From NCBI GenBank assembly GCA_040753915.1, contig JBFMDN010000019.1, forward strand, positions 1 to 64,000: a DNA stretch of 64,000 nucleotides, read 5' to 3'. The translations under genes and the position numbers were made by a program. Below, piece after piece: positions 51,557 to 59,919 of this stretch. The notes beneath the pieces were generated by a model. It saw only the letters and a program-made list of their open reading frames with translations. It searched no databases and had not been told where the DNA came from. The first letter of the stretch is position 1, and each line of letters begins with the position of its first letter. This DNA is from JBFMDN01 sp040753915. GTDB taxonomy: Bacteria; Desulfobacterota; Desulfomonilia; Desulfomonilales; Desulfomonilaceae.

Positions 51557-53956
51557 ATGAGTGTTACCCGAAGAGAAATGATCAAATTGTCCGCCGCAGC
51601 ATTCGCGGCTGCTGCACTGAATATTCCGTTTGCCGGGAGGACCGAGGCAACGGGAGAAGATCAGATAGAGGTCGACAAGTGGGTTAAAGGGGCATGCAGA
51701 TTTTGCGGGACCGGCTGCGGAGTGTACATTGGCGTTCGCGGAGGCAAGGTGGTTGGCGTGCGGGGAAATCCGGCTGCGCTGACGAACTTCGGATTTCTGT
51801 GCGTCAAAGGCTTCAAGGGTTATATGAGCATGTATCACCCGGACCGCCTCCTGTACCCCATGGTTCGGCAAGAAGATGGCACGTTCAAGAGAGTCACGTG
51901 GGATCAGGCGCTCGATCTCGTGGCTCACAAGTTCAAGGAGCTTCATCAGAAATATGGAAAGGATTCCGTGGCCTACTACGGCTCCGGCCAGTGTATGACC
52001 GAAGAGAGCTACACCTTTAATAAGCTCTGGAAAGGCGGGTTCCGCTCAAACATGGTGGAAGGCAATCCCAGGCTCTGCATGGCATCTGCGGTCGGAGGAT
52101 ACGTCACGACGTTCGGAACAGACGAGCCTGCAGGATCGTACTCTGACATAGAGAAGGCACGCACCCTGTTCATCGTCGGCTCCAACATGTCGGAATGCCA
52201 TCCGATCATCTTCCGTCGAATCGCGCGGCAGAAGCTGAAAAGTCCTGAGGAGATCAACGTGATCGTATGTGAGCCTCGCCTCACGGCAACCGCCAGGATC
52301 GCGGATGTTTGGCTTCCGGCCGATCCCGGAACCGACCTGGCGGTCTTCCATTGCATGGCCCGAGAGATGATCAAGAACAACTGGATCGACAAGTGGTACA
52401 TTCAAAACTTGTGCCGATTTACCACAGGCAAAGAGGTGGTGGATTTTGACGAGTATGCCAAGTTCGTAGACCAGTTTACTCCAGAGAAAGTTGAAAAGCT
52501 CACTCGCTGTCCCGCGGCCAACATTCGCGAGGCTGCGCGTCTGTTCGGCTCTCAGGGACCCACCATGAGCCTCTGGACCATGGGGCTCAATCAAAGGACC
52601 CGCGGGGTCTGGGCCAATAATCTCATTCACAACCTCCACCTGATAACAGGGAACATTTGCAAAGAAGGGGCTGATTCTTTCTCTCTCACCGGCCAGCCGA
52701 ACGCCTGTGGCGGAGTACGCGAGACCGGCTCCCTGTGCCACCTGCTTCCTGGCACCCGACCGGTGGCGGATGCGAAGGTCCGGGAACAAGTGGAGCACGC
52801 GTGGGGAATCCCCGCCGGAACAATAGACCCCAAGCCGGGATTCCACACCATGCAAATGTTTGCATCTCTCGGCGGAGAGAGGGACGATTCCAAGCCGATC
52901 AAAGCCATGCTCATCACAACCACTAATCCCGCGCAATCATTGCCAAACTGTCACAAGTACTTCAAAGGCATGCAGGACGCCTTTCTCGTGGTGCTGGATA
53001 TATTCCCCACCCGCACCACCCAGTTCGCGGATGTGCTCCTCCCAGCGGCGTTTATCTACGAAAAGGGCGGTGTGTACGGCTGTTCGGAGCGACGAAGCCA
53101 GCTCACGGGACAGTGCGTGGAGCCGCCCGGCGAGGCTAAGCCGGACCTCTGGATCGGAGCTCAGTTGGCCAAGAGAATGGGCTTCGAGAAGCTCATTCCC
53201 TGGAACGGCGATAATGCCCCCGAGAACTACAGAAAGGCCTGGGACGACTACCGGTCGTGCGTGAAGATGACCGAGCATAGCCTGTACGGCATTACGTACG
53301 ATCGGCTCCAAAAATCCGAAGCGGGCCTCCAGTGGCCATGCCCTACTGTTGACAGCCCCGGCACCGTTCACCGGTACGTTCGTGGCAAAGACCCCATCAT
53401 GGACATGCCCGAAATAGTTAAGGTGCCGCCGACCGCCCTCATCTATTTCTATGCAGACCAGAAGCACGAAGGAAAGGCCAACGTTTTCCTGAGGCCGTAC
53501 AAAGGGGCAGAAGAGCCACCCGACAAAGACTTCCCGTTCTTCCTTACCACCGGAAGGGTCATCGAGCAGTGGCACAGCGGGACCATGACAATGCGAGTCC
53601 CCGAAATAGCCCGCTCCCAGCCCAATGCGTATGTCGAAATCAACCCGAAGGACGCCGAAGAATACAGGATCAAGAACGGGGACCTGGTCAAAATCTCGAG
53701 CAGGCGTGGCTTCAACATCTTACCTGCGAGAGTGGTAAAGGCCTCACTACCGGGGATCCTGTTCGTCCCTTGGTTCGACCAAAACTGGGATCGCATGATC
53801 AATCGTGTAACCATTGACGCGTTCGATGAAGGGTCCAAGCAACCGGAGTTCAAAATCTGTGCCGTGAAGATCGAGCGGTTTGCGGATCCAAAGGACGTAG
53901 CAGACATGACCATCGTTTCACGAGTAGACGACCCGTTCCCTGGAAAGATTTCGTAG
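51557..53956 (+). CDS. napA: Periplasmic nitrate reductase catalytic subunit
   Basis: NapA reduces nitrate to nitrite in the periplasm with a bis-MGD molybdenum centre. The 799-residue product has a Tat signal (TRREMIKLSAAAF, Arg5-Arg6). The 4Fe-4S site is Cys47, 50, 54 and 82, followed by Lys84 on the electron path. The Mo ligand is Cys174 in GNPRLCMASAVGGYVTTFG, the exact NapA context. GSNMSECHPIIFRRI, FSLTGQPNACGGVRETG, and GRVIEQWHSGTMTMRVPE followed by the KQPEFKICAVKIE end are further NapA signatures. It sits before napD, napG and napH. Monomeric function without NapB, as in Desulfovibrio, is likely. Confidence 0.94.
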   Translation: MSVTRREMIKLSAAAFAAAALNIPFAGRTEATGEDQIEVDKWVKGACRFCGTGCGVYIGVRGGKVVGVRGNPAALTNFGFLCVKGFKGYMSMYHPDRLLYPMVRQEDGTFKRVTWDQALDLVAHKFKELHQKYGKDSVAYYGSGQCMTEESYTFNKLWKGGFRSNMVEGNPRLCMASAVGGYVTTFGTDEPAGSYSDIEKARTLFIVGSNMSECHPIIFRRIARQKLKSPEEINVIVCEPRLTATARIADVWLPADPGTDLAVFHCMAREMIKNNWIDKWYIQNLCRFTTGKEVVDFDEYAKFVDQFTPEKVEKLTRCPAANIREAARLFGSQGPTMSLWTMGLNQRTRGVWANNLIHNLHLITGNICKEGADSFSLTGQPNACGGVRETGSLCHLLPGTRPVADAKVREQVEHAWGIPAGTIDPKPGFHTMQMFASLGGERDDSKPIKAMLITTTNPAQSLPNCHKYFKGMQDAFLVVLDIFPTRTTQFADVLLPAAFIYEKGGVYGCSERRSQLTGQCVEPPGEAKPDLWIGAQLAKRMGFEKLIPWNGDNAPENYRKAWDDYRSCVKMTEHSLYGITYDRLQKSEAGLQWPCPTVDSPGTVHRYVRGKDPIMDMPEIVKVPPTALIYFYADQKHEGKANVFLRPYKGAEEPPDKDFPFFLTTGRVIEQWHSGTMTMRVPEIARSQPNAYVEINPKDAEEYRIKNGDLVKISSRRGFNILPARVVKASLPGILFVPWFDQNWDRMINRVTIDAFDEGSKQPEFKICAVKIERFADPKDVADMTIVSRVDDPFPGKIS

Positions 53957-53991
53957 CGGGAAGCGACAGGTCCCCCCTTGGAGCCTACACC

Positions 53992-54306
53992 ATGGTGATC
54001 ACCGGCAGTGCTCTCTTCGTTGAGACAGGATCCCGAGAATCGGTTTTGAAACACTTGAAAAGGTACCCTCGCGTTACCTATCACGCGTCCTCCGATTCAG
54101 GCACTGAACTGGTAGTTAATATGGAGGCCGAAGATCTTGAGGAGTTGGAAAATCTCTGTGCACAACTGAAGGATGAAGTCCCTCAGGTTGTTGAAATAGC
54201 TCACATTTATGTGAACTTCGAGGAAGAGGTAGAAGAAGCCTGTTTCGGCCAGAAGGACAAGCGGAGACTGAAGAAGCCGAAATTCATTGATAACCGTGAA
54301 CTATAA
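53992..54306 (+). CDS. napD: NapA-specific Tat chaperone NapD
   Basis: NapD binds the NapA twin-arginine leader in the cytoplasm until cofactor insertion is complete. The 104-residue product has the ferredoxin-like fold pattern MVITGSALFVETGSRESVLKHL, then LVVNMEAEDLEELENLCAQL, then VPQVVEIAHIYVNFEEE. It also carries a charged C-terminal tail absent from E. coli NapD (87 residues). Its identity rests on size, pattern and position directly after napA. Weak sequence conservation is normal for this family. Confidence 0.88.
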   Translation: MVITGSALFVETGSRESVLKHLKRYPRVTYHASSDSGTELVVNMEAEDLEELENLCAQLKDEVPQVVEIAHIYVNFEEEVEEACFGQKDKRRLKKPKFIDNREL

Positions 54307-54336
54307 GAAAAGAGGCGTGCCAGGCTCCGCGCCTCG

Positions 54337-55125
54337 GTGAGATCAGCATTGAGCGACGGCCTCAGAGGATTCCTCACAAGGGTCTTCTTGCACGGGGAAA
54401 ACCCTTTTGTCGGTGATTACAGGATCAACAGGATGCGGCCTCCCGGCGCCGTGGACGAGAGGCAGTTCATGGCCCTGTGCATCCGCTGCAACCGATGTTT
54501 GGAGGTGTGCCCATACGGATCCATACGCCGCGCCGGCCTGAGCCCCACGGTAGGAACACCCTACATCCTGGCTGAGTCAAAGGCATGCTATCTGTGCATG
54601 GCATGCTGCAGGCTTTGCCCCACCGGAGCCCTGAGAACCGATCTGCGGAATCCGGAGAAGGTAGCCATAGGAAAGGCGGCCATAGACAGGGACTTGTGCT
54701 ACAGCCATCTCTTCCTCAAGCACGATGTGCTGCCCGATGCCACGGGAGCCAAGATAGCAGCACTGTGCAATACCTGCTACAATGTGTGCCCGTTTCCTGA
54801 TACGGCTATCGAGCTGAAAGACAATTTGTTTCCCGTAGTACTCGATGGGTGCGTAGGATGCGGCATCTGCGTAGAGCGGTGCCCTACCAGACCTCGCCGT
54901 GCCATCAACGTAACCCCCACTGGAATGGGACGGATTGATGAGGCCGGGTTCTATTTTCGCAAAGCTAGAGCCCGCTTCCGTGGAGGTTCGCAGAAGATCG
55001 AGCGTGATTCTGTCCTGAAAGGCCAACGGCTCCTCGACACCAAGTCACGAATCGAGGGATCGGATACTCCGCCAGAATTCACTTTTCCTTACGATCCAGA
55101 CAGGAAAATCGAAGGTTGGGAATGA
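54337..55125 (+). CDS. napG: NapG-like 4x[4Fe-4S] ferredoxin
   Basis: The product has about 262 residues and four cluster motifs: CIRCNRCLEVCPYG, CYLCMACCRLCPTG, CNTCYNVCPFPD and CVGCGICVERCPTRPRR. NapG works with membrane NapH to pass electrons from menaquinol toward NapA. No twin-arginine signal is visible here, unlike E. coli NapG, which is odd: either the start is further upstream or the protein stays cytoplasmic. GTG 54337 or TTG 54349 are both possible starts, and a 6-bp hairpin (54312-54335) lies just before. The stop overlaps napH. Confidence 0.85.
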   Translation: MRSALSDGLRGFLTRVFLHGENPFVGDYRINRMRPPGAVDERQFMALCIRCNRCLEVCPYGSIRRAGLSPTVGTPYILAESKACYLCMACCRLCPTGALRTDLRNPEKVAIGKAAIDRDLCYSHLFLKHDVLPDATGAKIAALCNTCYNVCPFPDTAIELKDNLFPVVLDGCVGCGICVERCPTRPRRAINVTPTGMGRIDEAGFYFRKARARFRGGSQKIERDSVLKGQRLLDTKSRIEGSDTPPEFTFPYDPDRKIEGWE

Positions 55126-55958
55126 AGTACGGAACGTACAGAAGAGCTACTCAGCTCATTGTGTTCGGATTCATGTTCCTCATTCCAGCGCTAAACCTGT
55201 TCGAGATTTATCTCATAACAGGAACATACTATGCGGTAAGCATCGGAGGCCTTAGTATTGCAGACCCGGCGGTCATCGTTCAGGCAGTTTTCGCGTCGGG
55301 GCACGTGACGATTTCACTTGTGGCCGCGGGTCTCTTCTCCGCGCTGCTTGCGCTCCTCTTCGGCAGGGTTTGGTGTGGATGGGCGTGCCCATACCACCTT
55401 GTGGCCGATGCGGTGAACCGGATCCGGAGGAGAGTCGCGAGGAGAGAGCCACCTGCCCCATCGTGGGACGGCGTTGCAGCATTTCGGGCCAATGTAACAA
55501 GGTTCGGCTTTCTCGTTGTCGGCACCTTCACAGCCGGGGTACTGGCAATACCGGTGCTCAATTTCGTCAGTGCTCCGGGTATTCTCAGCACGGAAGCAAT
55601 GATTCTCGTTAAAGAGCGCACCGTATCCGTGGAAATCGGCTTCATTGCGCTTCTCGTGGTCGTTGAGCTTCTCGTCCTGCCGCGGTTCTGGTGTCGTCTC
55701 TTCTGCCCTACCGGATCGGTGCTGGCTGTCTTCCGAACGCCGTTCACGTTACACGTGGCCACGTCGATCAAGACCCCCAAGGCCCCCTGCTGTAAAGGAA
55801 ACTATTGTTCTGCCGCATGTCCCATGGGCCTGTCCCCGTTTCGAGAGGGGAGCAACATGCTGTGTACCAATTGCGGCAGGTGTATTGACGCTTGCCAAGC
55901 CCATGGCGGTCCTGGCGGATTGCGGTTTGCCGGTTTTTTCTTCCAGGGTGGTGCCTGA
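55122..55958 (+). CDS. napH: NapH-like membrane ferredoxin
   Basis: NapH is the membrane quinol-oxidising partner of NapG. The product of about 278 residues has four or five transmembrane helices (about 10-28, 62-82, 127-147, 170-190). It carries the conserved loop motifs GRVWCGWACPYH and RFWCRLFCPTGS, and a C-terminal 4Fe-4S pattern (CCKGNYCSAACPMG, CTNCGRCIDACQAHG). ATG 55122 overlaps the napG stop (ATGA). It is the last recognised gene of the nap cluster; after it come a remnant and unrelated genes. Confidence 0.93.
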   Translation: MKYGTYRRATQLIVFGFMFLIPALNLFEIYLITGTYYAVSIGGLSIADPAVIVQAVFASGHVTISLVAAGLFSALLALLFGRVWCGWACPYHLVADAVNRIRRRVARREPPAPSWDGVAAFRANVTRFGFLVVGTFTAGVLAIPVLNFVSAPGILSTEAMILVKERTVSVEIGFIALLVVVELLVLPRFWCRLFCPTGSVLAVFRTPFTLHVATSIKTPKAPCCKGNYCSAACPMGLSPFREGSNMLCTNCGRCIDACQAHGGPGGLRFAGFFFQGGA

Positions 55959-55984
55959 ACCAGACCCGCGCACGGCCTCCGCGG

Positions 55985-56218
55985 TCATTTGTCTGGCACG
56001 CCGGCGGCCTTCAGAAGGTCGCTCACCTCGTCTCGGTCCCACACTCGCTCATACGTGAGGGCCGTGCGCCCTGCAGCGTCCTCGACGTTCGGGTCTGCCC
56101 CGCGGCTGAGGAGAATCGTGATTCCGTTTAAAGCACAAAATGATTCTGAGGGTCCTTTACCTCGGAATGACAGACTCAGTCGGACCGTCTTGAATTCCTT
56201 GACAGGAAGTCGTGCCAT
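55985..56218 (-). pseudogene. Ankyrin-repeat gene remnant (3' end)
   Basis: The minus-strand reading ends with a convincing ankyrin repeat, ILLSRGADPNVEDAAGRTAL, followed by a second helix pair ending VSDLLKAAGVPDK and a stop. Upstream the frame loses ankyrin character within about 45 residues. Beyond 56306 it overlaps corC on the other strand. No full gene can be fitted, so this is the 3' end of a lost ankyrin gene. The frame stays open to 57028 only by chance opposite corC. Confidence 0.6.
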
Positions 56219-56305
56219 TGATATTCGAATATTATGAATCCATGCGTCCAACCACATGCACGGATGGTATCCCAACGAAAACCGATGGTTGGAAGCGCAT
56301 AGGGG

Positions 56306-57193
56306 GTGCGTACTTTCTTGGACGAAACACAGCCTGACAGACCCGAAGGCCTTTGGCGTTGGCTCAAAAGGCGCATAAGGCAGGAACGCGGGGACAAGTC
56401 GGACATTCAGAAAGTCATCGACGAGAGCGAGGAACAGGGCCTCATAGACGAAGACGAAGGCGACATGATTGAGGGCATCTTTGACCTCAAGCAGACTGTC
56501 GCTCGCGAAGTGATGATTCCGAGGACTCACATCGTCGCGGTTCCACACGATTGTTCCAGAGAGCAAGTGCTCACCACGATAATTCAATCCGGACATTCGA
56601 GAATTCCCGTTTACAAAGGAAATTTGGACCACATTGTGGGGATCATTTATGCCAAGGACTTGCTTCCGTTGTGGCTTAACAACGAAGAGCGCTTCGATGC
56701 CCAAGAGTTGGCGAGGAGTCCCTATTTCGTGCCGGAAACCGTCCGGATCAAGGACCTGCTCAACGAGCTGAGAAACAAGAAATCCCACCTCGCGGTCATC
56801 GTTGACGAATACGGCGGAACATCCGGAATCGTCACCATTGAGGACATTATCGAGGAGATTATCGGCGAAATTCAGGACGAGTATGACGCGGAGGAAGACT
56901 TTTTTATCCCTCAAGAGGACGGGACCGTACTCGTAAATGCATGGGCAAACCTGGATGATTTCGAGGAGTATTTCAAAGTACAGCTCCCCAGGGGCGGATA
57001 CGACACTCTTGGCGGATTCATCATTCATCTTCTCGGCAAAGTCCCCCCAAAAGGGGAACAGATCACCTTCGGCGGTCTGGCAATGGAGATCTGCGTAGGC
57101 GATCAGAAGCGGATAACGAGAGTCCTCGTCACCCCCGTGGCATCAGAGGACGCCACTACCTCTCCCTTGTCCCAGGCCGAAACCATCTCATGA
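56306..57193 (+). CDS. corC: CorC/HlyC-type CBS-domain protein
   Basis: The 295-residue product has two CBS domains (about 65-120 and 130-190, with VAREVMIPRTHIVAVPHD and VDEYGGTSGIVTIEDIIEEIIGEI). The C-terminal CorC_HlyC transporter-associated domain (about 205-285) contains LPRGGYDTLGGFIIHLLGKVP. There is no DUF21 membrane domain, so it is the soluble YbeX-like type, linked to cobalt/magnesium efflux and, in E. coli, ribosome function. The GTG at 56306 lacks a well-spaced ribosome site; TTG 56318 is an alternative. The stop overlaps the lnt start (ATGA), as in the classic ybeX-lnt pair. Confidence 0.9.
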   Translation: MRTFLDETQPDRPEGLWRWLKRRIRQERGDKSDIQKVIDESEEQGLIDEDEGDMIEGIFDLKQTVAREVMIPRTHIVAVPHDCSREQVLTTIIQSGHSRIPVYKGNLDHIVGIIYAKDLLPLWLNNEERFDAQELARSPYFVPETVRIKDLLNELRNKKSHLAVIVDEYGGTSGIVTIEDIIEEIIGEIQDEYDAEEDFFIPQEDGTVLVNAWANLDDFEEYFKVQLPRGGYDTLGGFIIHLLGKVPPKGEQITFGGLAMEICVGDQKRITRVLVTPVASEDATTSPLSQAETIS

Positions 57194-58728
57194 TCCCTCG
57201 CCTTATCGCGGCGGCGGGAGGCGGAGCTCTTCTCGCTCTTGCTTTCCCCCCCGCCTCTTACAGCGTTGTTGCTTGGTTTGCGCTCATTCCTCTCCTTTGG
57301 GCGGTACACGCGGAGAGTCGACCTGGATGGTCCATCCTGTACGGGATGGCCTTCGGAGCAGTTTTTTTCGGCCTGGACGTCTCCTGGGTGTATCGGACTC
57401 TTGTCTTGCATGGGCAGTTTCACCCCGCTACAGCAGTCCTGGTGTTTGTCGGCATGGTTGCAACGCTCTCCCTGTTTCCGGGATCTTTCGGGCTGGTGGC
57501 AAACCTGTTGCGCCGGAAAGGCCTGCCTGTGGCCATTTCGGCCCCTTTCGTCTGGGTAGCGATTGAATACGCGAGGTCTGTCTTTTTCACGGGATTTCCC
57601 TGGGATCTCCTCGGCTATTCTCAGATGCCCAGTGAGCTTCTCATTCAAGTCGCCGATCTCACCGGGGTATACGGGGTATCGTTCGTGGTAGTCCTCGTGA
57701 GCTCGGCCCTCTTTGAATTGGCCCAATGGATCACTGGATACGGGAAGGCTCGGTGGAGTCTGTCCGCTGCCTGCGCCCTGACTGTGGCTCTCGTCGTACT
57801 GTATGGGTCTGTACGGCTAGACCACTATCCCATTACTTCAAGTTCGGACAAGGGGTGCTCCATAGGAATTCTCCAGGGGAATATCGCGCAAGAAGTCAAA
57901 TGGGAAAAGCAGGTTCGAAATTACACGTTTCTCACGTACGAGCGGCTGGGCCGCCTGGCCAGGGAAAAGGGAGCGGATCTGCTCGTCTGGCCTGAAACGG
58001 CTGTGCCTGTATGTCTGGGCAGCGGCGATCCCGATTGGGACCGGGCAGTTGCCATTTCAGGTCGCCTGGCAACACCCATGGTGATCGGATCACCCTCCCT
58101 GGACGTAATAGATGGGAAGGAGCATTTCTACAACAGTGCCTTTCTCATCGACGGGGATGGTCCTCTCGCTCGGTACAACAAGGTTCACCTTGTTCCATTC
58201 GGCGAATATATGCCCCTTACGTGGCTTCTACCCCTGGGGCCGGGGATTGCGGCGCGGGACGGGGATTTCTCCGCTGGTGATTCGATGACGGTGATGCGGC
58301 TTGATGGATGCCCGCCATTCGGTGTTCTCATCTGTTATGAAGCTATATTTCCTGAGTTAGCCCGTGCGGCCATAGGCAACGGGGCTACCCTCCTTATGAA
58401 TCTAACCAACGATGCGTGGTTCGGTCGATCCGCAGCACCCTATCAGCACGTGCAGCTCGCCCGCATGAGGAGCGTAGAAAACCGCGTCTGGATGGTCCGG
58501 GCTGCCAACACGGGAATCAGTGCCGCGTTCGATCCGGCGGGCCGAGTGGTGGCATCTATCCCCCTGGGGGAAGAGGGCAATGCAGTCGTAACCATACCCT
58601 CAACAACCCCAGCGGGATCGTTCTACTCGCGGTTCGGCGACGTTTTCGCGTGGGCGTGCATTCTCATGTGCATCGTGAGCGCGACAAGGGGTCAGGTCTT
58701 GTTTCTTGATCTCCCTGCCAGCTCTTAA
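57190..58728 (+). CDS. lnt: Apolipoprotein N-acyltransferase
   Basis: Lnt adds the third acyl chain to lipoproteins in the inner membrane. The 512-residue product has about seven N-terminal transmembrane helices, a nitrilase domain (about 222-470) and a last helix (FGDVFAWACILMCIVSA). The catalytic triad is seen as Glu in LLVWPETAVPV, Lys in RYNKVHLVPFGEYMPL and Cys in FGVLICYEAIFPEL. The last 13 residues and the stop codon are encoded by an inserted dispersed repeat that begins at 58688, so the native C terminus has been replaced. Confidence 0.96.
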   Translation: MIPRLIAAAGGGALLALAFPPASYSVVAWFALIPLLWAVHAESRPGWSILYGMAFGAVFFGLDVSWVYRTLVLHGQFHPATAVLVFVGMVATLSLFPGSFGLVANLLRRKGLPVAISAPFVWVAIEYARSVFFTGFPWDLLGYSQMPSELLIQVADLTGVYGVSFVVVLVSSALFELAQWITGYGKARWSLSAACALTVALVVLYGSVRLDHYPITSSSDKGCSIGILQGNIAQEVKWEKQVRNYTFLTYERLGRLAREKGADLLVWPETAVPVCLGSGDPDWDRAVAISGRLATPMVIGSPSLDVIDGKEHFYNSAFLIDGDGPLARYNKVHLVPFGEYMPLTWLLPLGPGIAARDGDFSAGDSMTVMRLDGCPPFGVLICYEAIFPELARAAIGNGATLLMNLTNDAWFGRSAAPYQHVQLARMRSVENRVWMVRAANTGISAAFDPAGRVVASIPLGEEGNAVVTIPSTTPAGSFYSRFGDVFAWACILMCIVSATRGQVLFLDLPASS

Positions 58729-58818
58729 ACTTGCCTGATGGCTCTAGAAAAGGCCCGTGGCCTATTCACACACCATCGTCATCATGGATTCGTCAACAAG
58801 TGAAGCCTGCCCCCCCCG
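58688..58818. repeat. Inverted-repeat element, copy 3 of 3, overlapping lnt
   Basis: The left arm is intact (GGGGTCAGGTCTTGTTTC from 58688). The core resembles copy 2 (ATCTCCCTGCCAGCTCTTAA). The right arm near 58793-58815 is decayed but keeps TCAACAAG and CCTGCCCC. The left 40 bp are translated as the end of Lnt. Confidence 0.82.
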
Positions 58819-58893
58819 TGAGAGTTCAAAGCCAGTGCAAGACAAGAATACCGGCGAGACGCCAGCGCTGCGGCGTACTGAGAACCCAAGACT

Positions 58894-59397
58894 TCAAGCC
58901 AGCTTCGCAAAGAATATGGGGAAAAAATACGCCGCGGCGTGCAAGAAGATCACAGCGTATAATGACGCTAGCAGGTCATCCAGGAGGATGCCCACCCCAC
59001 CCGGAAGCTCTTCCATCTTGTACACCGGCCACGGCTTTATCACGTCGAATGCCCTGCTGGCGAGGAAAGCCCACAATGCGGTCCCAAGAACAGTGGACGA
59101 TTGAAACAGCAGAACACAGACCAGGAACCCAGCGACTTCGTCCAGCACAAAGACACCTGGATCGGCCGTGCGCCAGTGTCGCTCCGCCCACGATCCAAGC
59201 GCCACACAGAGAAGGCAGCTCAGTAAAAGGGCCACTCCTATTAAGATGGTGCGCAATTCAGGCGGCGCCAGCCACGCAATGCAGAGGTACACCCCCACTG
59301 CCGGTATCGTTCCAATGGTCCCTGGTGCGAACGGTGAAAGGCCGAATCCACCTGCAGTACAGAGCAGAGCATAGAACCGGTCACGTCGGCTATTCAT
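58894..59397 (-). CDS. pgpA: Phosphatidylglycerophosphatase A
   Basis: PgpA removes phosphate from phosphatidylglycerophosphate to make phosphatidylglycerol in the inner membrane. The product of about 167 residues has the family start GGFGLSPFAPGTIGTIPAV, the metal-binding D-EVAGF motif (VFVLDEVAGFLV), and FLASRAFDVIKPWPVYKMEELPGGVGILLDDLLA. There are about four transmembrane helices. Met at 59397 has GAGG about ten bases upstream; a Met at 59406 is too close to that site. The frame is open to 59727, but the extension is not family-like. It converges with lnt. Confidence 0.93.
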   Translation of the reverse strand: MNSRRDRFYALLCTAGGFGLSPFAPGTIGTIPAVGVYLCIAWLAPPELRTILIGVALLLSCLLCVALGSWAERHWRTADPGVFVLDEVAGFLVCVLLFQSSTVLGTALWAFLASRAFDVIKPWPVYKMEELPGGVGILLDDLLASLYAVIFLHAAAYFFPIFFAKLA

Positions 59398-59919
59398 GGA
59401 AAGCATGCTTCCTCTTGTCCCTGGAGGCAAAACCCCGACCCTAGTGCCGTCCGGGGTACGGCCACCGCGTGCGTGCATCACACGTGGACTTCCATAATTC
59501 ATAGCGGACTGCTCCAAACAAGGAGGCATAGTGGAATGCGGAGCCCCGGGCGTCAAGCACTTTCTGCCATCAACCGATGCCTTTGTGGGTTCGGGGCCTT
59601 TCCAACAGTGGGGCAACGGCGTGTTTGAAGCCCGTACCATCGGATTGGTGCCACGGGATTTCCGTAGCGCCGGCTTCTCGCCGCTAATCAGGGGATTTGC
59701 AAGGAAATGCCTTCGGCTGTTGCGCATGCCATAGAGGTCATGCTACCACTTTCATAGTGGTGTCCATTGAATATGCGTGGGATTCGTCGCAGTGGAAGGC
59801 TCTGGTACCCAGAGGACCACACGTGGGCTCGATCGTTTCCTGTCTAGATCATGAAATGAGCGCGGACCTGTGTGCGCGCTCGATGATGGGTACCCCGTTT
59901 ACGGCACGGCTGCAGATAC
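59398..59919. other. Intergenic region, no gene recognised
   Basis: About 520 bp between divergent pgpA and the histidine phosphatase gene. Several short frames are open on both strands, but none resembles a family or has a good ribosome site. I see no clear promoter, RNA or repeat copy. Confidence 0.4.

Noticed and set aside
55985..57028. 347-codon minus-strand open frame as a full gene
   Set aside because: Most of it is opposite corC. Only the last ~45 residues are ankyrin-like, so I kept just the remnant.
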